Shown here one piece after another: positions 30,601-38,463 of a stretch of 64,000 bases of DNA. Origin of the DNA: Holophagales bacterium (lineage in GTDB: Bacteria > Acidobacteriota > Thermoanaerobaculia > UBA5066); assembly GCA_016714815.1 (NCBI GenBank), contig JADKBZ010000010.1, positions 151,510-215,509 on the forward strand, in the 5' to 3' direction. The translations under genes were made by a program, and so were the position numbers. Within the stretch, counting starts at the first letter, position 1. Each line of letters starts with the position of its first letter. A model generated the notes under the pieces. That model searched no databases and had not been told where the DNA came from. It was given only the letters and a program-made list of their open reading frames with translations.

Positions 30601-30731
30601 CGTTCGTCTTCCTCGGCCCCGCGCGCTACGTGCGTCATCACGGTTCCCGGCCGATGAGCATCACCTGGCGGCTCGACCATCCCATTCCGCCCCGCTACGT
30701 CGACCCGTTCTCTTCGTTCCGGGCGGCGTAG
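27606..30731 (+). CDS. PLD-nuclease / DEAD-box helicase / DUF3427 protein
   Basis: A 1041-residue protein. Residues about 120-260 are a phospholipase-D-type nuclease domain with HAKAWLF near 216 and GSANLS following. Residues about 320-690 are a superfamily 2 helicase with Walker A ATGTGKT near 343, DEIH near 437, LTATPER, and motif VI QQLGRGLR. The C-terminal 300 residues match DUF3427. This architecture is frequent in defence islands and is thought to process foreign DNA. GGGGGAG precedes the ATG. It stands among toxin-antitoxin genes. Confidence 0.85.
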   Translation: MPDSLRDGVYEDLLTRRLRRAVAALHLRGVSERRVTDDEAPQLLARAVGAEIQRVLEEIRGEEAGPERIALCNDLLERLFSRTSSALEEDELERSLESPAQLLEAVYSTPAAPPRPATPLGRTSLLTGARRDPRFGAELIAEIPTADRVDAIVAFVTWRGWQQLRETLETFAAAHRSFRLLTTVYMGASDPAALEALARLPGVDVKISYDTRRTRLHAKAWLFHRETGLSTAYVGSANLSAAALGDGLEWTVKLSEKSDPDTIEKFRGEFETLWANVEFERLQPNDAPGQKRLREALGAASDRSETLRFFFDLRPYPFQEEILEDLRRERDEFGRNRNLVVAATGTGKTIVAAFDYRRFAEAAGGRPRLLFVAHRDEILEQAQFAFRNVLRDGSFGERLGGGNEPASVDHLFASVQSFNSRGLLARHGPDYWDYVVVDEIHRGAADSYQPILDNLRPRVLLGLTATPERTDQRDILHWFGGRPAAEIRLWDALDKRLLAPFDYFGIADGTDLTTVGWSRKGYDVDGLTNLYTSNDLRVRTILNEFGEKHGNPRTARALGFCVSVAHADFMARKFNEAGIPALSVHAGVPDEVRVSAPARLVSRDVNVLFTCDLYNEGVDIPDVDTLLLLRPTESSLLFQQQLGRGLRLAPGKSSVLVLDFIGQHRREFRFEERLWVLTGLTRRRLVEDVERGFPLLPPGCSLRLDRKSRSLVLENLRSALATNVAGLRADLLRCPGGAETTLHQFLDESRRPVDDVYAKAVGGWTALRRRAGFLAEPPPPGETLLNARMERLLHVSDRLRQENWQHLWKTASADGGPSSPDDDRLLAMLAGLLWDYDSRPRLRSAVLGALAANAELASEFEQLAEIVTATRPHGTSIRPEASWPLLLHHSYTSDEILAGTGDSTLDAPRKLAGTGVRFLRDQNADLFFVTINKSEKLFSSSTRYADYAVSPTEFHWQSQSTTPEDSPTGRRYREGHTDGHRVFLFVRENRDTDLGTTAPFVFLGPARYVRHHGSRPMSITWRLDHPIPPRYVDPFSSFRAA

Positions 30732-30972
30732 GGACGGGGCGCCTGCAGTCGTACGAGTAGATGTGGAACACGGACCGGAGGCGGATGGGGTCTCCATACA
30801 GCTTCTGGTACACGGGCCACCCGTCGAGCGCCGTGCCGATCGCGTCGAACACGCCCTGCCTGAAGACGAGGCAGAGCCGCGGGCCCTCCTTCCCTTGCCA
30901 GATCCTGAGCCGCCTCGCGCAGATCGGGCACGCCAGACCCGGGATCGGCTGGTAGACGTCGAACATCCCCAC
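30661..30972 (-). CDS. Small zinc-ribbon-like protein, overlaps the helicase end
   Basis: A 103-residue protein with CPICARRLRIWQGKEGPRLC, a possible zinc knuckle, followed by an aromatic stretch (HIYSYDC). It starts at 30972 and its last 24 codons overlap the opposite-strand helicase end by 71 bp. I do not know its function. It is the last gene of the packed minus-strand group to 32513. Confidence 0.5.
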   Translation of the reverse strand: MGMFDVYQPIPGLACPICARRLRIWQGKEGPRLCLVFRQGVFDAIGTALDGWPVYQKLYGDPIRLRSVFHIYSYDCRRPVPTPPGTKRTGRRSGAEWDGRAAR

Positions 30973-30994
30973 GCCGTCCCTCTTTCCCCGCCCG

Positions 30995-31441
30995 TCAGCA
31001 CTCTGCCGCCCTGGCTGCCGTCAGCCAGCGGGCCGAGTCCTCGAGCCACGTCCGCGGATGCCGCGACTGCCCGCTCGCCTGCTCCCGCTCGAGGTACCGG
31101 CCCGCGAGTTCGAGCCGGTCTGCGACCGGCAGAGCCTCGCAGGCCTCGATCACGTCCCGCACGGCGAGGATGACCCCGCTGACCTCGACCGGGGAGCGCT
31201 CCGGTCGGGGCTTGCCCATCGCCGCTCGCACTCTTGCAAACACGACGTCGCCTGGAATCAGCTTGGACGGGTCCGTCTCCCTCATCCGGCGCTCCACTTC
31301 CGCGAGCCACGCGGCCTCGACCTCTGGGTCGGTCTCGACAGGGATATCCCCGATGAGGAGCTCGAAGAGGAGGGCCCATGACTCCGCCGGGAGCTTCATA
31401 GCCGCCGCTATCGCGCGCTCCCTCGGAATCGTCGTCGTCAT
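30995..31441 (-). CDS. Addiction-module-like protein with C-terminal extension
   Basis: A 148-residue protein. Residues 10-75 resemble RelB-type addiction-module components (PAESWALLFELLIGDIP, EVEAAWLAEVERRM, LIPGDVVFARVRA). The C-terminal half is an unrecognised helical region. It overlaps the upstream 57-residue gene by 4 bp. Antitoxin function is an inference. Confidence 0.5.
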   Translation of the reverse strand: MTTTIPRERAIAAAMKLPAESWALLFELLIGDIPVETDPEVEAAWLAEVERRMRETDPSKLIPGDVVFARVRAAMGKPRPERSPVEVSGVILAVRDVIEACEALPVADRLELAGRYLEREQASGQSRHPRTWLEDSARWLTAARAAEC

Positions 31442-31611
31442 CGTCTGTTCCTCTTCCGAGCCCGGGAATGCGTGGCCTTGTCCTGCACTTCGGCAGCCTC
31501 GCTCTCAACACGCATGTCCCGCAGCCGTTCTTCGACGGCTCGCGCGAAAGCGGGGTCGGAGGGAAGCTGCTCGTCCAACCATCGCAGGACTTCGGTCTGT
31601 CGGCGTCGCAT
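31438..31611 (-). CDS. Hypothetical small protein
   Basis: A 57-residue charged helical protein (MRRRQTEVLRWLDEQLP, ending ARKRNRR). It starts 2 bp after the previous stop and overlaps the next start as ATGA, so it looks real by arrangement. No family is recognised. Confidence 0.4.
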   Translation of the reverse strand: MRRRQTEVLRWLDEQLPSDPAFARAVEERLRDMRVESEAAEVQDKATHSRARKRNRR

Positions 31612-31613
31612 AG

Positions 31614-31961
31614 TCAGTCGCCGAACGGGACGGCGTTCAGGACAAACGGCCGGGCCCTCCGACGCCCGGGCGGAACGATGGGTAGCGTCGCCCACCTCGC
31701 CGCGTACATCCCGTCGAGCGCCGCGAGACGCTCCTCGTCCTCCTGCACGGCCGCGACGATCCCCGCCGAACCAATCTTCCGGACCGCGACCGCCTCGAGG
31801 TGCATCGGGAGCCCGTTCACGCGCAGGGTGCACCGGAGAAGGCCGCCGTCTCCCCTCTCGTCTTCCCAGCTCTCCGCCTCGATCTCGACGCGCGCGTCGC
31901 ATCGGGCGCGTGCCCCCGCAGGTCCCCGACGCGAGTTCGAGGGAGCGAGCCGGGGGCTCAC
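31614..31961 (-). CDS. Hypothetical protein, mainly beta
   Basis: A 115-residue protein. The GTG at 31961 is preferred because it overlaps the upstream stop as GTGA; a longer form would begin inside the neighbour. The sequence alternates polar and hydrophobic residues (CTLRVNGLPMHLEAVAVRKIG). No function assigned. Confidence 0.45.
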   Translation of the reverse strand: MSPRLAPSNSRRGPAGARARCDARVEIEAESWEDERGDGGLLRCTLRVNGLPMHLEAVAVRKIGSAGIVAAVQEDEERLAALDGMYAARWATLPIVPPGRRRARPFVLNAVPFGD

Positions 31962-32176
31962 CGCGCCTCCTCCGCCACCGCACGCTTCTCGATCTCCCGG
32001 AAGAGGCGCCCGACGCGACGGTAGTCCCTCAGCGCGAGCGCCGCCTCGCACCGTGACCCGAACTTCAGCCACGTCCGGTACGAGGCGAGGCGTTCCTCCC
32101 CGTAGACATCGAGCCCCTCCTGCAGGTCGTACAGCTCCCCGGGAGTCAGGCGAAGGACGAGGGCCGCGTCAGCCAT
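31958..32176 (-). CDS. Hypothetical small helical protein
   Basis: A 72-residue protein (starts MADAALVLRLTPGELYDLQ), coupled by overlaps to both neighbours (8 bp with the DUF433 gene, 4 bp with the next). No family recognised. It probably belongs to a toxin-antitoxin-like operon given the DUF433 and addiction-type genes around it. Confidence 0.45.
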   Translation of the reverse strand: MADAALVLRLTPGELYDLQEGLDVYGEERLASYRTWLKFGSRCEAALALRDYRRVGRLFREIEKRAVAEEAR

Positions 32177-32513
32177 CGGACCGATTCCGCCCGCCGGTCT
32201 CCGAGCGGCTGTTCGCCGCTTCCTGCTCCTTCGTCCATCGCTCTACGGCCCGGATGTCGTCGGCCTCGAGGTACGGGTGGAGAGCAAGCACCTGAGCCTC
32301 CGAGTGCCCCGTCGCGAGCAGCCCCGCGATCGTGGACGCTGTCACACAGGTCCCGCGGATCGTGGGCTTGCCACCCATGACGCGGGGGTTGGAGGAGATG
32401 CCAGGAGGAGGGAGTTCCTCGTCCGAGCTCGGTTCCTCCGCGGCGGAGTCGCCATTTCGTGGCATGTTCAGAATACTACTCATAGTCCGGCTATGAATCA
32501 ACCGCGGCTTCAT
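32169..32513 (-). CDS. DUF433 antitoxin-like protein
   Basis: A protein of up to 114 residues whose C-terminal part has the DUF433 signature: PRVMGGKPTIRGTCVTAS, then LATGHSEAQVLALHPYLEADDI. DUF433 is a small helix-turn-helix-type antitoxin family often paired with DUF5615 PIN-like toxins. No DUF5615 gene follows here, unlike at 40.2 and 52.5 kb. The start may be an internal Met at about 32483. Confidence 0.7.
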   Translation of the reverse strand: MKPRLIHSRTMSSILNMPRNGDSAAEEPSSDEELPPPGISSNPRVMGGKPTIRGTCVTASTIAGLLATGHSEAQVLALHPYLEADDIRAVERWTKEQEAANSRSETGGRNRSDG

Positions 32514-32524
32514 CGACCGCGGTT
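32481..32524. promoter_or_regulatory. Two short palindromes between divergent DUF433 and XRE genes
   Basis: CATAG-TCCGG-CTATG (32481-32495) and AACCGCGG (32500-32507) with CCGCGGTT (32517-32524) lie in the divergent control region. Both are plausible operators for the XRE or DUF433 protein. Confidence 0.4.
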
Positions 32525-32570
32525 CTATTGTCCGTCGCCTTATCGACCCCGAGGGGCTAGCCTCGTGCGC

Positions 32571-32843
32571 GTGGCACGTGACCCGCAGCTCCTAGCTCTT
32601 GGCATCCGGATCCGGGCACTCCGTACGAAGCGGGGCTGGTCGCAAGAAGGTTTCGCCGACAGATGCGGCCTCGACCGGACGTACATCGGAGGGATCGAGC
32701 GTGGTGAGAGGAATCTCGCTGTGCTCAACCTGCTGCGCATCGCCGGCACGTTAGGTGTCGAAGTTGGCATCCTGTTCGAGACGGACATCATCGGTGAGCC
32801 CGAGGGTCCCGCCCACCGAAGTCCTCGGACGTCGGAGTCCTGA
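32571..32843 (+). CDS. XRE-family helix-turn-helix regulator
   Basis: A 90-residue Cro/CI-type protein. The HTH spans LGIRIRALRTKRGWSQEGFA to YIGGIERGERN, followed by VLNLLRIAGTLGVEVGILF. The GTG at 32571 is chosen because the fold starts within 10 residues; GTG 32565 is equally possible. It is divergent from the DUF433 operon. Confidence 0.78.
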   Translation: MARDPQLLALGIRIRALRTKRGWSQEGFADRCGLDRTYIGGIERGERNLAVLNLLRIAGTLGVEVGILFETDIIGEPEGPAHRSPRTSES

Positions 32844-33070
32844 GCAACCCCTGATCCGTCCCCCGGTTTTCAGCGATAACCGCGCGGCCGGCGGGCTTGC
32901 CGTCCCCGCTCGCAGCGCCCTCGCCTCCGTTAGTGACCTTCGAGTCGCGTCCGTGCGTTCGCTGTGGCCGCCTTTCCGGCAGCCGGCTCAGGCCTCGAGT
33001 TCTCTCTCGAACTCCTCCAGTGTGACGCTGCGGGGCTCGCCCAGTGCCTTCGCGAGGCGTGCCGACCTCT

Positions 33071-33328
33071 TCATCGATAGATCTCGCGGCGGTGCCCGAC
33101 CTTCACGACGGCGACGCGCAAGACGGCATCGTGAATCTCGTAGAGGACCCGGTAATCGCCGACGCGGATCCGGTAGGCGTTCTCGTCGCCTTCGAGCTTC
33201 ACGACGCCGGGAGGACGTGGATCAGTGGCGAGCGAATCGATGTGCGGCTGAAGACGCTGACGGACCCGTTCCGGAAGCTTTTTCAGGTCACGCAGCGCCC
33301 TGGTGGACAGCTCGAGTCGATAGGCCAC
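33071..33328 (-). CDS. RelE/ParE-type toxin
   Basis: An 85-residue protein with the RelE fold pattern: RALRDLKKLPERVRQRLQ, then YRIRVGDYRVLYEI and VVKVGHRREIYR with the C-terminal catalytic-type Arg/Tyr. It would cleave mRNA on the ribosome. The antitoxin gene precedes it by 6 bp on the same strand. Confidence 0.88.
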   Translation of the reverse strand: MAYRLELSTRALRDLKKLPERVRQRLQPHIDSLATDPRPPGVVKLEGDENAYRIRVGDYRVLYEIHDAVLRVAVVKVGHRREIYR

Positions 33329-33334
33329 GACGAG

Positions 33335-33535
33335 CTACTTCAGCCCAAGCTCGGCCTTGGCCTTCTCCCAAGGAATCGTCCCCTCACGCTCCATCTCCAG
33401 ACGTGCCTCCTGGAGGTCGCGCAGGTCTTCCTCATCCTCCAACGTCTGGAGGAGTTCGCTGGCGAGCTCGGCTCGTTCGGCGAGCGGCAGCTTGAGGGCT
33501 TCGGTGAGCAGATCCTGTCTCGTCACGCTCTCCAT
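33335..33535 (-). CDS. RelB-like antitoxin / addiction module component
   Basis: A 66-residue acidic helical protein (LLTEALKLPLAERAELASEL, ending IPWEKAKAEL), typical of the addiction-module component that partners RelE/ParE toxins. MESVTRQ at 33535 is the likely start; a longer form at 33553 is possible. Confidence 0.78.
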   Translation of the reverse strand: MESVTRQDLLTEALKLPLAERAELASELLQTLEDEEDLRDLQEARLEMEREGTIPWEKAKAELGLK

Positions 33536-33536
33536 T

Positions 33537-33737
33537 CTATAGCTCGCGTCCATCGGTCCTCCCCCGCGGCAGCAGGAGCGCCGCCGGGTGCGTCGCGGTG
33601 TGGACCTGCTTGAGCTTCGTGATGGCCACGTGCTTGTAGATCTCCGTCGTCGTCAGCTTCCCATGCCCGAGAATCGCCTGGATCATCCGGACGTCGGCCC
33701 CGTTCTCGAGCATCAGCGTCGCCATCGCGTGCCGGCG
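33537..33737 (-). pseudogene. C-terminal remnant of a tyrosine recombinase
   Basis: Reads [18 protein letters not shown], then [32 protein letters not shown]: the HxxR, GH and catalytic Tyr region, nearly identical to the end of the integrase at 40474-41526. The upstream two-thirds are missing; the sequence passes into an Mrr fragment on the opposite strand near 33737. It marks a decayed third copy of the downstream element. Confidence 0.8.
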
Positions 33738-34112
33738 GGCTCGCGCCAGGACGCCGGCGAGGCCCTCGGCCGCTCCGGCGACGAGGGGCTCGACGGGATG
33801 ATCCACGAGGACCGGCTCGGTCTGGACGTGATCTACCTGCAGGCCAAGCGGTGGGAGGGGACGGTCGGGCAGCCCGAGATCCAGAAGTTCGTGGGAGCGC
33901 TGCACGGCCGCAGGGCCCGCAAGGGCGTCTTCATCACTACGAGCGCGTTCTCCGACGAGGCGCGGCAGTACGCCGCCGGCATCGACTCGAAGGTCGCGCT
34001 GATCGACAGTGCCCAGCTGGCCCAGCTGATGATCGACTTCGATCTCGGCGTCTCCCCCGCCACGGCCTACATCGTCAAGCGGATCGATTCCGACTTCTTC
34101 GGCGAGGAGTAA
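33738..34112 (+). pseudogene. Mrr-type restriction endonuclease, 5'-truncated
   Basis: About 124 codons of an Mrr catalytic domain: [20 protein letters not shown] with the active-site Asp, [14 protein letters not shown] with the Q-x-K pair, and [18 protein letters not shown]. The N-terminal winged-helix part and start are lost at the junction with the recombinase remnant. Catalytic residues are present but no start codon or DNA-recognition domain remains. The stop is followed at once by the hairpin CCCTCG-CC-CGAGGG and then SE1. Confidence 0.8.
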
Positions 34113-35494
34113 TCCCTCGCCCGAGGGGAGGGGACCCGATCCCCGCGCCCGGCGGCTCCGGCGGAAGGGGCGATCGAGCCGCCGCTCTTCACGGCGCGCG
34201 CCGGGCGGGGCCCCAATTTCCCCTGCCAGTCACGCGCCGCGAATCCCTTACGCGCCGCGTCCCTCCGGCCGAGGGCGGCCTGCGCGCCGCGTCGCGTAAG
34301 GGCCGCTGGGGCCGAATACGCATTCGGCCCCACGGGGCAATCTCAAGCTCGCGGCCGCTGGCCGCGAGGGGCGCCCCTCCCACCTCCGGGGCCGGCGTTG
34401 CCGGCCCTGCCGTCGAACGAATTCGACGGTCACCGCCGGGGTCGCAAGGTGCGCGCGGCCTACGGAAGCTCAGCTTCCGCTTCACGGCCGCACGAGCAGC
34501 TAAACGCCCGTCACGAGGGCTGCGGCGAGGGGCAGCCCTCGCGCCGGGCATCCCCTCAGCGGTGGCGCCTCTCGGCGCGGCGCTCGATGCCCTGTCAGTG
34601 CGGCTGCTCGAGTCCGCAGCCTCCCGCCAGGGCGGACGACGACGAGGACCGTGACGACGGCGAGGACCTCGACGACGACGGCGGCGAAGAAGAGACCGAC
34701 GAGAGCAGCGGCTAAGAGGAGGAAGCAGCTCGAGCCTCGGCGTCGTCCCGCGGCGACTCGTCGACGCGGAGACCGAATGGGCTCCGCGATATCAGAGACA
34801 CCGCGCTCCGGCCCGCAGGCGGTCAAGGACGCGCGAAGCGCGAGGCTCGTAGAGCCGCTCCTTGACGGCCGAGGACCGGGGCGCACGGGGGCTCCGGGTG
34901 GCCTTCGGGGCGGACCTTGTCCAGGGCCTTACGGCCGCTTCGCGGCGAGCTGCGCTCGCCCCGGACAAGCCCCGCCCCTTCGGCCCCGTCCCTGCTATGA
35001 GGAGATGCAGCCGCATCTCCTCGGTGAGGAGCAGCTCCCGACGATCGCGACGTCAGCGAGAAAGTGGCAGAAATCGTTAGCCGCAGCGGCCTCCGCGGCA
35101 GACGTCTTCTGCCTGCAAGCCCTCCGATGCAGAAGACGTTCGGCGAGAAGGGCCGCGCGGCTTCTTTCTTTAGCCGCTTCCGGCGGCGCCCGGTCGCGCT
35201 GGCGCGAGGGCGCTCGGGGCGCGGTGCTCGAGCACCGCAGCGAAGCGAGGAGCGCAGAGGTCCGCGCCCCGGTCTTCGCGCCCGTAGTGCCAGCGCTTCA
35301 GCGCCGCGTCGGCGTAGCCGACGCCTCCGCTGTCGATGGCCTGGCGCGGCGCTCGTTCGCGCCGACGCCGGGCCGAGGAGCGCAGCTCGCGAGCACCGCA
35401 GGCGCGTGCGGCGGCGCGTTCGCGAGCGACGTGACAGGCCCTTCAGCGACCGAGCGCAGCGAGCTCCGCACGCACCCGGCGGTGTCGGCCTAAC
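34113..35494. ncRNA. SE1, left part of a hairpin-dense non-coding element
   Basis: About 1.38 kb with no supportable gene. Arm A (about 34141-34445) contains a chain of hairpins: 34308-34331 (GGGGCCGAAT/ATTCGGCCCC), 34348-34368 (CTCGCGGCC/GGCCGCGAG), about 34389-34407 (GGGCCGGC/GCCGGCCC) and 34410-34429 (CCGTCGAA/TTCGACGG). A middle region has a three-way fold around 34825-34865 (TCAAGGA/TCCTTGA enclosing CGCGCGAAGCGCG and GGCTC..GAGCC), GCGTCGGC-GTA-GCCGACGC near 35307, and an 18-bp palindrome centred on CTCGAG near 35228. The same layout occurs at 48.5 and 60.8 kb with different stem sequences. It could be structured RNA or a folded DNA element; strand and function are unknown. Confidence 0.6.
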
Positions 35495-35593
35495 TCTGTT
35501 GAACTAAACCGCTTCGCGGTAAGGGCGTTCCTGGGCGCCTCCGGGTGATCGCCGGGCTGTCCCGCTCATCCTTTCGTCAGAAAGGAGCAGCGC

Positions 35594-36455
35594 ATGACAC
35601 CACTTCGCCGGCGAATGCTCGAAGACATGTCCGTCCGCAACTACGCCAAGAGGACCCAGGAGAGCTACACCTTTACGTCCAGAAGTTCGCCCAGCACTTC
35701 GGGAAGTCCCCAGGCTCCTCGGTCCCGAGAGATTCGGCTCTACCAGATCTACCTGACCCGGGAAAGGAAGGTGGCCTTCTCGACCCTCAACTGCGTCGTG
35801 GCGGCCCTGAGGTTTCTCTACGGCGTGACGCTGCGCGCCAGCTGGCCCATCGCGACGATTCCGTACGCACGCAAGGAGAAGAGGCTTCCGGTCGTCCTGG
35901 GTCCGGAGGAAGTCTCTCGGTTCTTTCACGCCATCGCGAGCCTGAAGCACCGCGCCGTACTGGCCATTGCCTGCGGGGCCGGCCTTCGCGTCTCGGAGTT
36001 GACGGCGCTTCGGGCCACCGACATCGACAGCAAGCGGCGGGTGATTCGGGTCCGCAGCGGAAAAGGCCACAAGGACCGCTACGTCATGCTCTCTCCCCGG
36101 CTGCTGGAGCTGATCCGGGCCTACTGGAGAGCCGAGCACCCCAAGGGAGGCTTCCTGTTCCCCGGCGGTGTCGCCGGACAGCCGCTGGACGCTACGTCGA
36201 TCCAGAGGTTCTGTCAGAGAGGCCGCACGGGCCAGCGGCCTGAAGAAGCGCATCACGCCGCACACCCTGCGCCACTGCTTCGCCACGCACCTGCTCGAAG
36301 CCGGCACCGACCTGCGCACCATCCAGGTGCTCATGGGGCACTCGAGCCTGGCGACCACGGCGGTCTACCTCCACGTCTCCAACAAGGCCAGCGGGGAGAC
36401 GACGAGCCCGCTGGACCGGCTCGAGTCCTTCCCGGGCCTGGCATCGCGTTCCTGA
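35594..36455 (+). pseudogene. Tyrosine recombinase of the IS91-like element, frameshifted
   Basis: The conserved N-terminus MTPLRRRMLEDMSVRNYAKR and the C-terminal catalytic parts [28 protein letters not shown] and [15 protein letters not shown] are all recognisable, but in different frames. There are compensating shifts near 35665 and 35730 and another near 36210. Active-site R, HxxR, H and Y are all present once the frames are joined. Genes of this type often stand directly upstream of IS91-family transposases. Confidence 0.8.
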
Positions 36456-36461
36456 CGCCTC

Positions 36462-37304
36462 GTGAGCCGGTCCGGCCCGGAGCTGGCCGAGATCGTTCGA
36501 CGCTACGGTCCGGCCTACCGCGGCGCTGTCGGCGCCGTCCTTCCTCTGGAGCACCGCCGCGTCCTGGCGGCGATCGAGGCTTGTCGCACGGCGCCCCTCG
36601 GTGGCCACGTCGACGCCTGTGACGCCTGCGGCCACACGGCCATCTCCTACAACTCCTGCCGCAACCGGCACTGCCCCAAGTGCCAGGCTTCGGCCCGATC
36701 CCGCTGGGTCCAGGCGCGCCGCACGGAGCTCCTGCCAGTCCCTTACTTCCACGTCGTCTTCACTCTTCCGGCCCCGTTGGCCGACCTCTCCCTGCAGAAC
36801 AAACGGCTCCTCTACGGGCTCCTGCTCTCCGCAGCCTCCCGGACCCTCCTGACCATCGCCGCCGATCCAAAGCACCTCGGCGCCCGCATCGGCTTTCTCT
36901 CCGTCCTTCACACCTGGGGACAGAACCTCCTTCACCATCCGCACCTGCACTGCATCGTCCCCGGCGGCGGCCTGTCCCCCGATCGTCGCCGATGGATCGC
37001 CTGCCGCCGGCTTCTTCCTGCCTGTCCGGGTCCTCTCCAGGCTCTTCCGTCGACTCTTCCTCGATGGCCTCGCCGCCGCCTTCCGGGCCGGCCGCCTCCG
37101 CTTCTTCGGCTCGCTCGCCTACCTGGCCGATCCCGCCGCACTGGCCCCCCGTACAGCCCAGATCCGCCCACGCCCGAAGATTCGCGACAGACCGTCCCCT
37201 CGGACCCCGAAACGCCGCCTCCACCACTGCGCCTCTGTCCCGTCTGCCATCAAGGTCCCCTGCGTCGGCGCCCCCTTCTCCCCGCCCAGTGGGATACCTC
37301 ATGA
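36462..37304 (+). pseudogene. IS91-family transposase, frameshifted and internally deleted
   Basis: The N-terminal zinc motif CDACGHTAISYNSCRNRHCPKC and the HUH-type segment HHPHLHCIVPGGGL are intact. The frame changes near 36990 to continue FFLPVRVLSRLFRRLF. The central part carrying the catalytic tyrosines (normally around a YLGRYTHRVAISN-like motif) is missing before a C-terminal zinc knuckle CPVCHQG appears. The transposase is therefore inactive. Confidence 0.8.
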
Positions 37305-37521
37305 CCGCCGCGACCCAGCGACCTGCACCGCCTCTCGTCTCCCGTCATCACCTCCGGCCACCTTGCCGGAAAGTGCGGATGCTTGCCGTGTCCCGCCCTG
37401 CTGCGCCCCCGGTCCCCGCCGCTTCATCGCTCTTCGCCTTTCTCTCTTCCCGGCCCGCCTTCACCAAGCTCGCGCCGCTCATCCCTCCGCCATAGCTCCC
37501 TCCATCCGGCCCCGTTCAACT

Positions 37522-37616
37522 GGTCTTTGCGGAATCTCGCGCGACCCCCGGCAATCACACCGCCGTTCCCTCAACCTCAAGCCCGTGCCTTCCCTGCGCG
37601 AGACTCCGCAAAGACC
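37522..37616. repeat. Subterminal inverted repeat at the right end of the IS91-like element
   Basis: 37522-37542 and 37596-37616 are complementary over 20 of 21 bases (core GGTCTTTGCGGA and TCCGCAAAGACC) with a 53-base loop, ending 4 bp inside the element boundary. IS91-type elements carry such end structures. Confidence 0.65.
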
Positions 37617-37620
37617 CTCT

Positions 37621-37945
37621 TCTGTTAGGCCGCAGGGCGTCGCCGCAGCGAGCGTCAGCGAGTGGAGGCGATGCCCCGGAGGCGCGCGGGGCCTGCGCGA
37701 AGCGAAGCGGAGCGCTTCATTTCAGCCGGCGCGGCCCAAAGCAGTTTTGGGCCGCGGGGCGCTGCACGGCGCGCGACAGGAGGAGGTCCGAGGAGGTGCC
37801 TCTGGCGCGCGCCGTGCTCGCGCCCGCACCCTCCTCGCCCCGCGCGCCGGAGCCGTCGGGGGCTCTCCCCGGTCCCACGGCGCCCGGCGGGCGCCGTGCG
37901 ATGCCCCGCTCTCGGCGTGCTCTTTGCAGGGTGTCGTAATACACG
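37621..37945. ncRNA. SE1, right part (inverted arm B)
   Basis: The continuation of SE1 beyond the insertion, homologous to 49830-50170 of SE2. It begins with the right half of the interrupted hairpin (GTTAGGCC), then hairpin 37731-37755 (GCGGCCCAAA, loop GCAGT, TTTGGGCCGC) and CACGGCGCCC-GGC-GGGCGCCGTG near 37880, followed by CTCGGCGTGCT. The pairing is kept although the stem sequence differs from SE2 at the same place. The remaining 60 bp to the immunity gene stop show nothing else. Confidence 0.6.
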
Positions 37946-38009
37946 GGTGAAGACACGGCCCCGGTCAGACGCGACCGAGAGCACCACCCCTATCCACTGG
38001 AGGCCGGAC

Positions 38010-38453
38010 TCAAAGCAGCCCGCGCAGAAGCAGGTCTGCTCCATCTTGCGGTCGCCAGCCGAGCGGAGGGTTGCGTCGAAAGAGAGCTTCCGCCGCACCC
38101 GAGGTGGTCACGCGCTTCGACCAGATGGCCTCCCATCGCGCGAGGGCTCCGAGCGCAGAGCTTTCCCAGTACCTGGTTCCGCCCCAACCGTTTGGAAGGG
38201 ATGCCCGAAGAAACCTCGCGAGTGCTTCGACTGCTGCAGCAGTCACATCCTCCGACGGTGCCTCTACTGCCTCCAGTGTCTGTACTTGTACCGGCGCGAT
38301 GCCCTCGCCAAGAAGCTCCGCCAACTCCTCGTAGGACTTGTCCCGGTTCGCGGAGAGGAGGCTCCTTAGATCGGCATGACCACTCGCCTGAATGCGCTCC
38401 GCAAGTCGCCTGGTCCAGTCGCCTTTCCACGCACCTTCGTTCAGCCCGTTCAC
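38010..38453 (-). CDS. Candidate immunity protein for toxin 1
   Basis: A 147-residue protein of no family I recognise (contains SANRDKSYEELAELLGEG). It uses a GTG start at 38453 with GGGAGGGA upstream and begins 10 bp after the toxin 1 stop, the standard place for an immunity gene in polymorphic toxin systems. The matching position behind toxin 2 is occupied by an unrelated gene, as expected for toxin-specific immunity. Confidence 0.65.
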   Translation of the reverse strand: MNGLNEGAWKGDWTRRLAERIQASGHADLRSLLSANRDKSYEELAELLGEGIAPVQVQTLEAVEAPSEDVTAAAVEALARFLRASLPNGWGGTRYWESSALGALARWEAIWSKRVTTSGAAEALFRRNPPLGWRPQDGADLLLRGLL

Positions 38454-38463
38454 CAGTCCCTCC

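Larger units (their letters stand above)
35495..37620 (+). mobile_element. IS91-like element with its own tyrosine recombinase, inserted in an SE1 hairpin loop
   Basis: A 2126-bp insertion containing a recombinase gene and an IS91-type transposase gene, both damaged. It is bordered by TCTGTT at 35495-35500 and 37621-37626. Removing one copy restores GGCCTAAC-TCT-GTTAGGCC, a perfect hairpin at the position where the other SE elements have an uninterrupted hairpin. A 21-bp subterminal inverted repeat lies at the right end. IS91 elements transpose by rolling-circle through single strands, so a hairpin target is credible. Confidence 0.75.
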
